Assembly (NCBI GenBank): GCA_944385405.1
Contig: CALWXB010000003.1
Coordinates: 62,001-126,000 of the forward strand
Direction of reading: 5' to 3'
DNA length: 64,000 nucleotides
DNA from: an uncultured Oscillospiraceae bacterium
Lineage (GTDB): Bacteria > Bacillota > Clostridia > Oscillospirales > Oscillospiraceae
Shown: positions 16,367 to 24,927 of the stretch, in pieces
Layout of the letters: each line of letters begins with the position of its first letter
How positions within the stretch are numbered: the first letter of the stretch is position 1
Notes under the pieces: generated by a model
Databases searched by the model: none
What the model was told of the DNA's origin: nothing
What the model saw: only the letters and a program-made list of their open reading frames with translations
Position numbers and translations under genes: made by a program

Positions 16367-17083
16367 GTGAAGAACCAGATGACTTTTCAGCGATACGAAT
16401 TCAAATATCTGATGGATCTGCGCCAGATGCAGGCCGTGCTGACCGCTATGGCGCCGTATATGGTACCGGATGCGTACAGCCACAGTTCCATCCGCAATCT
16501 GTATCTGGACACTCCGGATTACCGTCTGATCCGCCGCAGCCTGGAAAAACCCGTCTATAAGGAAAAGCTCCGGGTCCGCAGCTACGGCCGCGCGGGAGAA
16601 TGCGAACCGGTATTTGTGGAACTGAAGAAGAAATACCGCGCGGTGGTATACAAGCGCCGCATCTCCATGCCGCAAAACGCGGCAATGGCATGCCTGAACG
16701 GGACACAGTCCTGGCCGGACAGCCAAATCGGCCGGGAGCTGGCCTACGCCGTGGACTTTTATTCCTCCCTCCGTCCGGCGGTGTTTCTCTCCTACGAGCG
16801 GGACTCCTTCCGCGGGACGGAGGATGAAGGACTCCGGGTGACCTTTGACCGCGAGATCCGATACCGGCAGAAGGAACTGACGCTGGATTCCGATCCCTGG
16901 GGCGTCCCCATCCTGCCGTCCGGTCAGGTCCTCATGGAACTGAAAGTGGCCGGAGGTCTGCCCTTGTGGATGGCCCATGTTCTGTCGGAACAGGGCATCT
17001 TCAAAACCTCTTTTTCCAAATACGGCGCCGCCTATCAAAGCATCCTGCTTTCCAGACAGAGAGGAGAACGAAAATATGCCTGA
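16367..17083 (+). CDS. VTC-domain protein (polyphosphate polymerase-like)
   Basis: The 238-residue protein matches the VTC/CYTH-type tunnel-fold domain. It has the opening RYEFKYLMD, a basic strand KEKLRVRSYG, then FVELKKKYR and YKRRISMP, and late acidic/basic strands LSYERDSFRG, FDREIRY and LMELKVAGG. In eukaryotes this domain makes polyphosphate from ATP; bacterial copies sit in clusters with DUF4956 and spore-coat-type proteins. The start is a GTG at 16367 with AAGGAGG eight bases upstream; an in-frame ATG four codons later is possible. Its stop overlaps the next start by 8 bases. Catalytic activity is inferred from the family, not shown. Confidence 0.85.
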   Translation: MKNQMTFQRYEFKYLMDLRQMQAVLTAMAPYMVPDAYSHSSIRNLYLDTPDYRLIRRSLEKPVYKEKLRVRSYGRAGECEPVFVELKKKYRAVVYKRRISMPQNAAMACLNGTQSWPDSQIGRELAYAVDFYSSLRPAVFLSYERDSFRGTEDEGLRVTFDREIRYRQKELTLDSDPWGVPILPSGQVLMELKVAGGLPLWMAHVLSEQGIFKTSFSKYGAAYQSILLSRQRGERKYA

Positions 17084-17771
17084 CACCTTGTTTCGCGGGT
17101 TGTTTGACACCGCATTGACCGATACCATCGCCCCCGGCGACTTCCTTTTGTGCGTGGGCGTCTCCCTGGTTCTGGGACTTCTGCTCTGCGCCATGACCGG
17201 CTGGCGGTCACACAGCAGCCACAGTCTGACCATTACCCTGGCCCTGCTGCCGGCAGTGGTCTGCGTGGTCATTATGATGGTCAACGGAAACGTCGGCACA
17301 GGCGTGGCGGTGGCCGGCGCCTTCAGTCTGGTGCGCTTCCGCTCCGCCCCCGGCACCGCCCGGGAAATCTCGGCGATCTTTGTGGCCATGGGCACCGGGC
17401 TCATCACCGGCATGGGATATCTGGCCTATGCCGTTCTGTTTGCCCTGATCCTGGGAACAGCCACCATGGCATATACCGCCTTTACCCTCCGCTCCCGGAA
17501 TGGAAGTCCCCTCTGCCGCACCCTGCATATCACCATTCCCGAGGATCTGGACTATATCGGCGTGTTCGAGCCGATTCTGGATGAATTCACCCGGCATTAC
17601 AGCCTCACCCAGGTGAAAACCACCAACATGGGAAGCCTTTTCAAGCTGACCTATGATGTGACCATGAAGGATGCCGGTCTGGAAAAGAAACTGATCGATC
17701 AGCTGCGGCTGCGCAACGGCAACCTGGAGATTTCCCTGGGGCACCAGGACAATGCCGCGGCCATTTTGTAA
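17076..17771 (+). CDS. DUF4956-family membrane protein
   Basis: The 231-residue protein has four predicted membrane segments in its first ~135 residues, including the glycine-rich conserved stretch GNVGTGVAVAGAFSLVRFRS and REISAIFVAMGTGLITGMGY typical of DUF4956. A ~95-residue cytoplasmic domain follows. The ATG at 17076 is preceded by GAGGAG and lies inside the end of the VTC gene (8-base overlap), so the two are translationally coupled. DUF4956 proteins nearly always accompany VTC-domain proteins. A partnership at the membrane, possibly for polyphosphate export, is reasonable but unproven. Confidence 0.85.
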   Translation: MPDTLFRGLFDTALTDTIAPGDFLLCVGVSLVLGLLLCAMTGWRSHSSHSLTITLALLPAVVCVVIMMVNGNVGTGVAVAGAFSLVRFRSAPGTAREISAIFVAMGTGLITGMGYLAYAVLFALILGTATMAYTAFTLRSRNGSPLCRTLHITIPEDLDYIGVFEPILDEFTRHYSLTQVKTTNMGSLFKLTYDVTMKDAGLEKKLIDQLRLRNGNLEISLGHQDNAAAIL

Positions 17772-17785
17772 AAGGAGATCATGCC

Positions 17786-19522
17786 ATGAAACACACCAAG
17801 CGCAGACTGACGGCGGTTTTGCTGTGTGTCCTGTTGACACTCGGCGGCTGCGGAACGCAGGCCGCTGCCGGAGGATCTTCCGGCGCGGAGGACGCCTCCT
17901 CCCAAGGCACAGCCGTCACCGTCCTGTCCGCCATCGACACCGCCGGGGCGTTCAGCGACCGGGACCTGGCGGGGACTTATGACGAAAGCGAGGCCGTCGC
18001 CATCCAGCTGAATGGGAACAGCGCCTCCTGCGATTCCGCTTCCGTCGTCATCGACGGCAGCACCGTCACCATCGCCGCCGAGGGGATCTATCTTCTCTCC
18101 GGCACGCTCACCGACGGCCGGATCGTCGTGGACGCCGGCGACACCGACAAGGTACAGCTGGTGCTGGCGGGGGCGGACATCACCAGCAGCACCTCCGCCG
18201 CCATCTATGCCCTGGAAGCCGACAAGGTGTTCGTCACCCTGGCAGAGGGCACGGAGAACACCCTGACCAACGGCGGGGAGTACATCGCCATTGACGACAA
18301 CAACATTGATGCGGTGATCTTCGCCAAGACCAACCTGACCCTCAATGGCTCCGGCAGCCTGACCATCCACGCCCAGGCCGGCCACGGCGTGGTGTCCAAG
18401 GATGAACTGACCATCACCGGCGGGAGCTATACCATCACAGCCGCCGACCACGGCCTGTCCGGAAAGGACAGCGTGGCCATTGCCGGAGGCGCCTTCTCCA
18501 TTACCTCCGGCAAGGACGGCATCCAGGCTGAAAACAGCGATGATACCTCTCTGGGCTGGCTCTATATCCGGGACGGCAGCTTCACCATCGCTGCCCAGGG
18601 GGATGCCGTCAGCGCCCAGGGAACGCTCCAGATCGACGGAGGCACCTTCGACCTCACCACCGGAGAGGGCAGCGAGAGCGTGGCGATGCCCAGCGGCGGC
18701 GACTTCGGCCCCATGGGCGGCGGGCAGCGGGGCGGCCGGACGGATCAGGAAACTGCTACTGATGCACAGGCGGAGGAGGACTCCGTCAGCCAGAAGGGCA
18801 TCAAGGGTGAAAGCACCTGCACCATCAACGGCGGAACCTTTACCATGGACACCGCCGACGACTGTCTCCATGCCGGAGGCATACTGACCATCGCCGCCGG
18901 AACCTTCGCCCTCCGCAGCGGGGACGACGCCATCCACTGCGACGACGCCCTCACCATCCAGAGCGGCACCTTCACCATCCCGTACTGCTATGAGGGCATC
19001 GAGGGATTGTCTGTCACCATCGAAGACGGCGTCTATGACATCACCTCCCACGACGACGGCCTCAACGCCGCCGGCGGCGCGGACAGCTCCGGCTTCGGCG
19101 GACGGCGGCAGGACCAGTTCTCTGCCAGCTCCGACAGCTTCATCACCATCAACGGCGGCACCTTCACCATCGTATCCGGCGGCGACAGCATCGACTCCAA
19201 CGGCGATCTGACCATCAACGGCGGCACACTGGACCTCACCTGCAACAGCAGCGGCAACACCGCTCTGGACTGTGACGGCACCTACGCCAACAACGGCGGC
19301 GATGTCACCACCAACGACGGCTCCGAGGCCAATCCCGGCCAGATGGGCGGCGGAATGGGCGGCCGCGGCGGACAGCCGGGCGGCGCGGACGATCCCGCCG
19401 GCCATGCGCCGGGCGGCAGTTCTGCCGGCGATCCTCCCCAGGAGGGCGGCGCACGTCCCGAACGTCCGCAAAACGGTCCGCAGACTCCGGACGAAGCACA
19501 AGGCGCGCAAGCCGCCTCGTGA
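17786..19522 (+). CDS. Cthe_2159-like carbohydrate-binding beta-helix lipoprotein
   Basis: The 578-residue protein has a lipoprotein signal (LTLGGC, Cys22) and then many short repeats of the type GGTFTI..GGD(D/S).I, in which Asp-rich turns alternate with beta strands. This is the parallel beta-helix pattern of Cthe_2159-type domains, which bind cellulose or pectin-like polymers with calcium. A Gly/Gln/Arg-rich loop interrupts the helix at about 305-335. The last ~75 residues are a low-complexity Gly/Pro/Asp tail. It follows the DUF4956 gene by 14 bases in the same operon. A spore-surface or cell-envelope polymer-binding role is likely; the actual ligand is unknown. Confidence 0.8.
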   Translation: MKHTKRRLTAVLLCVLLTLGGCGTQAAAGGSSGAEDASSQGTAVTVLSAIDTAGAFSDRDLAGTYDESEAVAIQLNGNSASCDSASVVIDGSTVTIAAEGIYLLSGTLTDGRIVVDAGDTDKVQLVLAGADITSSTSAAIYALEADKVFVTLAEGTENTLTNGGEYIAIDDNNIDAVIFAKTNLTLNGSGSLTIHAQAGHGVVSKDELTITGGSYTITAADHGLSGKDSVAIAGGAFSITSGKDGIQAENSDDTSLGWLYIRDGSFTIAAQGDAVSAQGTLQIDGGTFDLTTGEGSESVAMPSGGDFGPMGGGQRGGRTDQETATDAQAEEDSVSQKGIKGESTCTINGGTFTMDTADDCLHAGGILTIAAGTFALRSGDDAIHCDDALTIQSGTFTIPYCYEGIEGLSVTIEDGVYDITSHDDGLNAAGGADSSGFGGRRQDQFSASSDSFITINGGTFTIVSGGDSIDSNGDLTINGGTLDLTCNSSGNTALDCDGTYANNGGDVTTNDGSEANPGQMGGGMGGRGGQPGGADDPAGHAPGGSSAGDPPQEGGARPERPQNGPQTPDEAQGAQAAS

Positions 19523-19614
19523 AACGCCGCAGCCATCGCCCCGCCTTACGCGGGATACAGAACCCCGGCGTTGACTTTCAAAAAAGGCGCGCAAAATTTT
19601 CCGGCAAAAAAGCG

Positions 19615-19643
19615 GCATATTCCCCTCTTTTCGAGTCAAACTA
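19615..19643 (+). promoter_or_regulatory. Sigma-G-type promoter of the SASP gene
   Basis: A -35-like GCATAT (19615-19620), a 16-base spacer and CAAACTA (19637-19643) resemble the forespore sigma-G/F consensus (GnATR ... CAnnmTA). No sigma-A promoter is seen in this gap, and the downstream gene is a forespore-specific SASP, so the assignment fits the biology. Confidence 0.5.
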
Positions 19644-19702
19644 TGCTCGCGATACCCAATCCCCGCAAACAAATCTGATTCGATGAGAAGGAGAACACCA
19701 TT

Positions 19703-19900
19703 ATGTCTAGCAAGAACAACAACAAGCTCAACATTCCCGAGGCCCGCAGCGCCATGGATAAGTTCAAGATGGAAGCGGCTTCTGAGGTGGGCGTGAACCT
19801 GAAGGAAGGCTACAACGGCGACCTGACCTCCCGGGAGGCCGGCTCTGTGGGCGGCCAGATGGTCAAGAAGATGATCGAGTCCTACGAGAAGTCCCTGTAA
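19703..19900 (+). CDS. Alpha/beta-type small acid-soluble spore protein
   Basis: A 65-residue protein with the two signature segments of alpha/beta SASPs: the germination-protease site region KMEAASEVGVNL and the C-terminal DNA-contact helix TSREAGSVGGQMVKKMIESY. These proteins coat spore DNA and protect it from UV and heat. A strong AGAAGGAG site precedes the ATG, and a terminator follows 12 bases after the stop, so the gene is monocistronic. Its presence shows that the host forms endospores. Confidence 0.97.
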   Translation: MSSKNNNKLNIPEARSAMDKFKMEAASEVGVNLKEGYNGDLTSREAGSVGGQMVKKMIESYEKSL

Positions 19901-19911
19901 CGATCCCGTTT

Positions 19912-19950
19912 CAAAAGGAGAGGGCGGCCTTTGGCCGCTCTCTCCTTTTG
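19912..19950 (+). terminator. Terminator of the SASP gene
   Basis: A 17-18-bp hairpin (CAAAAGGAGAGGGCGGCC paired with GGCCGCTCTCTCCTTTTG, one G-U pair) with a TTT loop and a U-tract at its 3' side. Confidence 0.85.
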
Positions 19951-20003
19951 CCGCCCGGGGCATTAAAATCTCGTCAAGAACAGCGCAGGCAGCGCCTGCT
20001 GCC

Positions 20004-20032
20004 TTGACACGCTCCTTTCTTTTTTCTACAAT
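20004..20032 (+). promoter_or_regulatory. Sigma-A promoter of the Na/Pi cotransporter gene
   Basis: TTGACA (20004-20009), 17-base spacer, TACAAT (20027-20032); the start codon follows about 95 bases after the expected transcription start. Confidence 0.8.
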
Positions 20033-20131
20033 ATTTTTATAGGAAGGACTCACGGCCGCAGCAGACTGGGGGTCGTTCCTTTTTTGCGCGGCATATTTTT
20101 GCCGCCATGTTAGAGAAGAGAGGATCTTACC

Positions 20132-21769
20132 ATGAATCTGGAATCTGTTTTGAGCCTTCTGGGCGGACTGGCCCTGTTCCTCTACGGCATGCAGATGATG
20201 AGCAGCGGCCTGGAGAGTGCCGCCGGCAACCGCATGAAGCGCATCCTGGAACGGCTCACCGCCAACCGCATTCTGGGTGTGGCCGTAGGCGCGGGCATCA
20301 CCGCCGTCATCCAATCCTCCTCCGCCACCACGGTGATGGTGGTGGGCTTCGTCAACTCCGGTATGATGACGCTGCAGCAGGCGGTGTGGATCATCATGGG
20401 CGCCAACATCGGCACCACCATCACCGGCCAGCTCATCGCTCTGGAGGTAGGCGCCATGGCGCCGCTGTTCGCCTTCGTGGGCGTCACCATGGTGGTCTTT
20501 TTGAAACGGGCGGTATTCCATCACTACGGCCAGATCATCGCCGGCCTGGGCGTCCTCTTTCTGGGCATGGAGATGATGAGCGCCGCCATGCTGCCTCTGC
20601 GGGAGTCGCAGGCCTTCATCGACCTGATGACGCGCTTCAGCAATCCCGTGCTGGGCATTCTGGCCGGCATGATCTTCACCGCCATCATCCAGTCCTCCTC
20701 CGCCTCTGTGGGCATCCTGCAGGCACTGGCGGGCAGCGGCCTCATCGGCCTTTCCAGCGCCGTGTACGTGCTCTTCGGCCAGAATATCGGCACCTGCATC
20801 ACCGCGGTGCTGGCCTCCATCGGCACCAGCCGCAGCGCCAAGCGGGCCACCATCATCCATCTCCTCTTCAACATCATCGGCACCGCGCTCTTTACTGTTT
20901 TGTGCATGACCACGCCTCTGGTAGCCCTTGTGGAGAGTTTCACGCCCGACAAGCCCGCCGCCCAGATCGCCAACATGCATACCCTGTTCAACATCGTCAC
21001 CACCCTGCTCCTGCTGCCCTTCGGCACGCAGCTGGCCCGGGCGGCCACCCGGATCCTGCCGGAGAAGCCCTCTGAGAATGGCGGAGCCATGGCCCTTCAG
21101 TACATCAAGCCGCTGGGCGTCCTGCCGGAGTCCCAGATGGGCAATTCCGCCATCGTCCTCAACGGCATCCGCATGGAGCTGGACCGCATGTCCGCCATGG
21201 TGCGGCAGAATGTGGACGAGAGCTTCCAGGCCGTTCTGGAAGCGCGCTCTGCCCGCCTTCCCGCTGTGGAAAAAACAGAGGACTACATCGACTTTTTGAA
21301 CCGCGAGATCACCAAGCACATCTCCCAGGTCATCACCTATGAGACCAACCCCCGGGACTCCGCCCTCATCAGCGCTTACCTGAAGATCTCCGGCGACCTG
21401 GAGCGCATCGGCGACCACGCCCTGAACATCTGCCAGTACACCCAGATGCTGGAGCGGCAGCAGCTGACCTTCTCCGAAAGCGCCAGCCGGGAGATCCGGG
21501 AGATGCGCAGCACCGCGCTGCAGGCCATGGAGATCCCCGACGGCTTCCAGCCTGTCACTGCCCAGCAGCTGACGGCCGCCGCCGCCGTGGAGCAGCGCAT
21601 CGACGATATGACGGTCTCCTTCCGCCGCCATCAGCTGGACCGGCTCCAGCAGGGGACCTGCTCGGGTGAGACCTGTATCCTTTACTCCGAGATGCTCACG
21701 GACTTCGAGCGCATCGGCGACCACATCCTCAACATCTGCCGCGCCCTGGCCGCGCCGGACCCGGCATAA
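20132..21769 (+). CDS. Na/Pi cotransporter family protein with PhoU domain
   Basis: The 545-residue protein has a membrane half (about 1-310) with the two inverted Na/Pi repeats, each marked by the motif QSSSA (QSSSATT at residue 61, QSSSASV at about 187) and by GANIGTT/GQNIGTC. A C-terminal PhoU-like helical domain follows (about 345-535), with repeated ERIGDHALNICQ and ERIGDHILNICR. It should take up or export phosphate with sodium, the PhoU part acting as a regulator. The ATG at 20132 lies behind GAGAGGA. Monocistronic: own promoter upstream, and a new promoter right after the stop. Confidence 0.92.
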   Translation: MNLESVLSLLGGLALFLYGMQMMSSGLESAAGNRMKRILERLTANRILGVAVGAGITAVIQSSSATTVMVVGFVNSGMMTLQQAVWIIMGANIGTTITGQLIALEVGAMAPLFAFVGVTMVVFLKRAVFHHYGQIIAGLGVLFLGMEMMSAAMLPLRESQAFIDLMTRFSNPVLGILAGMIFTAIIQSSSASVGILQALAGSGLIGLSSAVYVLFGQNIGTCITAVLASIGTSRSAKRATIIHLLFNIIGTALFTVLCMTTPLVALVESFTPDKPAAQIANMHTLFNIVTTLLLLPFGTQLARAATRILPEKPSENGGAMALQYIKPLGVLPESQMGNSAIVLNGIRMELDRMSAMVRQNVDESFQAVLEARSARLPAVEKTEDYIDFLNREITKHISQVITYETNPRDSALISAYLKISGDLERIGDHALNICQYTQMLERQQLTFSESASREIREMRSTALQAMEIPDGFQPVTAQQLTAAAAVEQRIDDMTVSFRRHQLDRLQQGTCSGETCILYSEMLTDFERIGDHILNICRALAAPDPA

Positions 21770-21779
21770 AGGCGCTTGC

Positions 21780-21808
21780 TTGACAAAATCCCCAAAATCG
21801 GATATACT
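21780..21808 (+). promoter_or_regulatory. Sigma-A promoter of the metal-uptake/lar operon
   Basis: TTGACA (21780-21785), 17-base spacer, TATACT (21803-21808): a near-consensus promoter 11 bases after the previous stop codon. Transcription should begin near 21815, about 160 bases before the first start codon. Confidence 0.82.
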
Positions 21809-21814
21809 TTCCTC

Positions 21815-21896
21815 AATGGTCCGCACCATGCGGACGCGGGGGGCCGAAGCCGCCCAAGCTCCGGCGCAGGCGTTTTTGTTTCGTAATCGTATGTCC
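21815..21896 (+). promoter_or_regulatory. Structured leader RNA, candidate metal-sensing attenuator
   Basis: Between the promoter and an intrinsic terminator lie about 80 bases of GC-rich leader. It contains a 6-bp hairpin GTCCGC-ACCAT-GCGGAC (21819-21835), then a G-rich/C-rich region with GGC-CGAA-GCC (21842-21851), CGCCC and CTCCGGCG, able to pair in more than one way. Promoter, fold, terminator and then gene is the standard layout of a transcription-control riboswitch or protein-dependent attenuator. I do not recognise the consensus of the NiCo, cobalamin, Moco, fluoride or manganese riboswitches. The identity is inference from layout and operon content. Confidence 0.5.
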
Positions 21897-21934
21897 AAGG
21901 CATATGGCGTTTTGCCATATGCCTTTTTCTTTTT
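21897..21934 (+). terminator. Intrinsic terminator inside the operon leader
   Basis: Stem AAGGCATATGGC / GCCATATGCCTT (12 bp, loop GTTTT) followed by TTTCTTTTT. It lies after the promoter but 40 bases before the first gene, so it must be read through or overcome for the operon to be expressed. Confidence 0.85.
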
Positions 21935-21975
21935 CCGCTGCGCCGCTCCAATTCAGAAAAGCGAGGTACTTGATT

Positions 21976-23070
21976 ATGAAACGGACCCTTCGGCTCCTCT
22001 CCGTGCTTCTGGCACTATGTCTGATCCTCACTGCCTGCGGGAGCACCGAATCCTCCGAAGAATCCCCCAGCCGCACCATCACCGACAGCTGCGGCCGCAC
22101 GGTGACTGTCCCCGACCAGGTGGAGCGCATCGTCCCCCTGGGCAACGCCCCCCGCCTGGTCGCCTACCTTGGCCTTGCAGACAAGGTGGCGGCAGTCCCC
22201 CAGTGCGAGCACACCGACAACCCCCTCATGGCTTACGCCTATGTCAACCGAGCGCTCTGGCAGGATCTGCCCAACGTGGGCAACGACTCTCTGGGCGCCG
22301 GAGAGTGGTACGCCGAGGAGATTCTGGCCACCGGCGCCGATGTGGTGATCTGCACCTATGACGCCGATACCGCCGGCGACATCCAGAGCCAGACCGGCAT
22401 CCCCACGGTGGCGGTGGCCTCTCCCGCCCTTTTCAGCGAGGACTACAACGACGCGCTGCGTCTGGTGGCCCAGGTGTGCGGCGCGGAGGAGCGGGCAGAG
22501 GCGCTGATCGCCTGTATCCAGGATTCCCTGGCGGACCTGGAAGCCCGCACCGCCGATATCCCCGACGCAGAAAAACCCCTGGTGCTGGGCGCCGGCGCCA
22601 CCTTCAAGGGCAGCCACAGCATCGACGGCGTGTATGCCAACTATCCCGTGTTTCAGGTCCTCTCCGCCCGTGATGCCGCCCTGGGCATCTCCGACACCGT
22701 GGGCGGGCTGCTGGTGGACCGGGAACAGATCCTGGCCTGGGACCCGGACATCCTCTTCTTCGACGCCAGCAGCGTGGAACTGGTGCAGACCGACTACGCC
22801 GCCGACCCTGCCTTCTTCCAGCAGCTCAAGGCCGTGCACACCGGACAGCTCTACCAGTGGCCCAACTCCACCTGGCACTCCACCAATGTGGAGATCCCCC
22901 TGGTGAGCGCCTACTGGGTGGGACAGCTCCTCTATCCCGATGCCTTCGCGGACGTGGACATCGAGGAGAAGGCCTCGGAGATCTTCGGCCTCTTCCTGGG
23001 GCAGGCGGACTATCTGGACACTCTCAATGACTCCGGATACGGCTATCAGGCCGTGGAACTGGGAGCGTGA
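21976..23070 (+). CDS. Metal/chelate ABC transporter substrate-binding lipoprotein (FecB/BtuF type)
   Basis: The 364-residue protein has a lipobox (LTAC, Cys21), then DSCGRTVTVPDQVERIVPLGNAP in parts, the typical opening of cluster A-II binding proteins for siderophores, cobalamin and metal chelates. A long linking helix and a second lobe (AWDPDILFFDASS) follow. The ATG at 21976 is chosen for GAGGT nine bases upstream and because the signal peptide starts there. It is the first gene of an overlapping operon with a FecCD permease, an ATPase and lar genes, which points to nickel (free or chelated) as cargo. The ligand itself cannot be read from the sequence; iron chelates or cobamides remain possible. 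Confidence 0.85.
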   Translation: MKRTLRLLSVLLALCLILTACGSTESSEESPSRTITDSCGRTVTVPDQVERIVPLGNAPRLVAYLGLADKVAAVPQCEHTDNPLMAYAYVNRALWQDLPNVGNDSLGAGEWYAEEILATGADVVICTYDADTAGDIQSQTGIPTVAVASPALFSEDYNDALRLVAQVCGAEERAEALIACIQDSLADLEARTADIPDAEKPLVLGAGATFKGSHSIDGVYANYPVFQVLSARDAALGISDTVGGLLVDREQILAWDPDILFFDASSVELVQTDYAADPAFFQQLKAVHTGQLYQWPNSTWHSTNVEIPLVSAYWVGQLLYPDAFADVDIEEKASEIFGLFLGQADYLDTLNDSGYGYQAVELGA

Positions 23071-23072
23071 GT

Positions 23073-24158
23073 ATGGACCGGGACGATCGCTTCCAGCTGG
23101 AGGCCTACCGGGCCTACACCCGAAAAAAGCGCCTGGCTCTGCTGGCGGCTGCCGCCGCCACCGTGGTCATCGCCCTCTACGCCGCAGGGGTGGGTTCCAT
23201 CCACCTCTCTCTGGGGGAGATCCTGGGAACACTTTTCGGCGGAGGCGACCAGCAGTCCCGGGCCGTGCTGCTGGGTATCCGGCTGCCCCGGGTGGCCTCC
23301 GGTATCCTGGTAGGCGGCATCCTGGCCGCCTCCGGCGCTGTGATGCAGTGCGTACTGCAAAACCCCCTGGCCTCCGCCTCCACCCTGGGCGTATCCCAGG
23401 GAGCGGCCTTCGGCGCGGCAGTGGGCATCGTGGCCCTGGCCGGCGGGTCCGTCAACTCCGCCTCCGCCTCCTCCGCCGTCACCATCACCAGTCCCTTTCT
23501 GGTGACGCTGTGCGCCTTTATTGGCGGCTCCATCTCCACCGTGGTGGTCATCGCCATCTCCTGTCTCCGGCGGGACATCGGTCCGGCGGGATTGGTGCTG
23601 GCAGGCGTGGCCCTGAGCTCCCTGTTTTCCGGCGGCAGTACGCTGCTGCAGTATTTCGCGGACGAGACGAAGATCGGCGCCATCGTCTTTTGGACCTTCG
23701 GCAGTCTCAGCGGCACCACCTGGCGGGAGATCGCCATTTTGCTGGGGGTCTTTCTGGCCTCCATGCTGTTTTTCCTTGCCAACCGCTGGAATTACAACGC
23801 CCTGGAAAGCGGCTCCGACACCGCCGCCAGCCTGGGCGTGGCCACCCGCCGGGTCATGCTCTCCAGTATGCTGGTGTGCTCCCTGGCCACGGCGGTGGCC
23901 GTGTCCTTCGTGGGCATCATCAGCTTCGTGGGGCTCATCGCGCCCCACATCATGCGCCGCTTTGTGGGCGGCGACCACCGCTACCTCATCCCCTCGTCGG
24001 CGGTGCTGGGAGGGCTGCTGCTGATCCTGGCGGACACCTTCGCCCGCACCGTGGTCTCCCCGGTGGTGCTGCCCATCGGCGCCATCACCTCGTTTCTGGG
24101 GGCACCCATGTTCCTTATTCTGCTGTTCCAAGGAGGCCGGTCTCATGGTACACGTTGA
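23073..24158 (+). CDS. FecCD-family ABC transporter permease
   Basis: The 361-residue protein has about ten membrane helices and the FecCD signatures RLPRVASGILVGGILAASGA (in part), MQCVLQNPLA, STLGVSQGAAFGAA and FVGLIAPHIMRRFVG. One permease gene is present, so the transporter would use a homodimer, as BtuC does. The ATG at 23073 is preferred to the GTG at 23067 because GGGAG is then seven bases away; it lies 2 bases after the binding-protein stop. The end overlaps the ATPase gene by 14 bases. Confidence 0.93.
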   Translation: MDRDDRFQLEAYRAYTRKKRLALLAAAAATVVIALYAAGVGSIHLSLGEILGTLFGGGDQQSRAVLLGIRLPRVASGILVGGILAASGAVMQCVLQNPLASASTLGVSQGAAFGAAVGIVALAGGSVNSASASSAVTITSPFLVTLCAFIGGSISTVVVIAISCLRRDIGPAGLVLAGVALSSLFSGGSTLLQYFADETKIGAIVFWTFGSLSGTTWREIAILLGVFLASMLFFLANRWNYNALESGSDTAASLGVATRRVMLSSMLVCSLATAVAVSFVGIISFVGLIAPHIMRRFVGGDHRYLIPSSAVLGGLLLILADTFARTVVSPVVLPIGAITSFLGAPMFLILLFQGGRSHGTR

Positions 24159-24927
24159 AAACATCTCCTATGTCTATCCCTGCGGCAGGAAGGAGGTCCT
24201 CCGGGAGGTGGGCTTCTCCGTGGAGGAGGGAGAGTGCATCGCCGTGCTGGGCAACAACGGCGCGGGCAAGAGCACCCTCCTCAAGTGCATCGACCGGATC
24301 TGCCGCGCCCAGTCAGGGTCTGTGACGGTAGACGGCGCGGACGTGTTCCGCATGGGCGGCCGGGAACTGGCCCGGCGCATCGCCTACGTCCCCCAGCGCA
24401 TCGCCCCCGCCGCCATGAGCGTTTTTGACGCCGTGCTGCTGGGCCGCAAGCCCTATATCCGCTGGGACACCACGGAGCAGGACCGCCGTGTGGTGGAGGA
24501 CATCCTCCGGCAGCTGGGGCTGGAATCCTACGCCCTGCGCAGCATGGCGGAGCTCTCCGGCGGAGAGGCCCAGAAGGTGGCCCTGGCCCGTGCCCTGGCC
24601 CAGGAGCCCCGGCTGCTGCTGCTGGATGAGCCCACCAGCAGTCTGGACCCCCGAAACCAGCACGAGGTACTGCGGCTGGTGCGGCACATCGCCCGCAGCC
24701 GCCGGATCTGCGTGGTGGTGATCCTCCACGACCTGAATCTGGCAGTGCGCTACTGCGACCGTTTCCTCTTCCTCCAGGGCTCCCGGGTATACGCCTGCGG
24801 CGGGCCGGAGGTCATGACCCCCGAGACCATCCAGGCCGTCTACGGCATGCGGGTGCAGATCATCCGCCACGGCGGCGTCCCCATCGTGGTGCCCCTCCCC
24901 GCTGAAACAGAGGAGGGCGCGGTATGA
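24145..24927 (+). CDS. ABC transporter ATPase (FecE/BtuD type)
   Basis: The 260-residue protein carries all ABC ATPase motifs: Walker A GNNGAGKST, Q loop YVPQRI, signature LSGGEAQKVALARAL, Walker B LLLLDEPTS, D loop SLDP and the switch histidine in VILHDLN. It energises the FecCD permease encoded just upstream; the genes overlap by 14 bases. Its stop overlaps the methyltransferase start (ATGA). Family membership is certain; cargo is inferred only from the lar genes downstream. Confidence 0.95.
   Translation: MVHVENISYVYPCGRKEVLREVGFSVEEGECIAVLGNNGAGKSTLLKCIDRICRAQSGSVTVDGADVFRMGGRELARRIAYVPQRIAPAAMSVFDAVLLGRKPYIRWDTTEQDRRVVEDILRQLGLESYALRSMAELSGGEAQKVALARALAQEPRLLLLDEPTSSLDPRNQHEVLRLVRHIARSRRICVVVILHDLNLAVRYCDRFLFLQGSRVYACGGPEVMTPETIQAVYGMRVQIIRHGGVPIVVPLPAETEEGAV

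Noticed and set aside
21815..21896. Known cobalamin, NiCo, Moco or fluoride riboswitch
   Set aside because: I could not find the conserved cores of these classes; only the promoter-leader-terminator layout supports regulation.
17699..21898. Very long open frame (~1400 codons) on the minus strand opposite DUF4956, Cthe_2159 and the Na/Pi cotransporter genes
   Set aside because: It is antisense to several well-supported genes, has low-complexity Gly/Ala/His composition and no domain features; it results from GC-rich third positions on the other strand.
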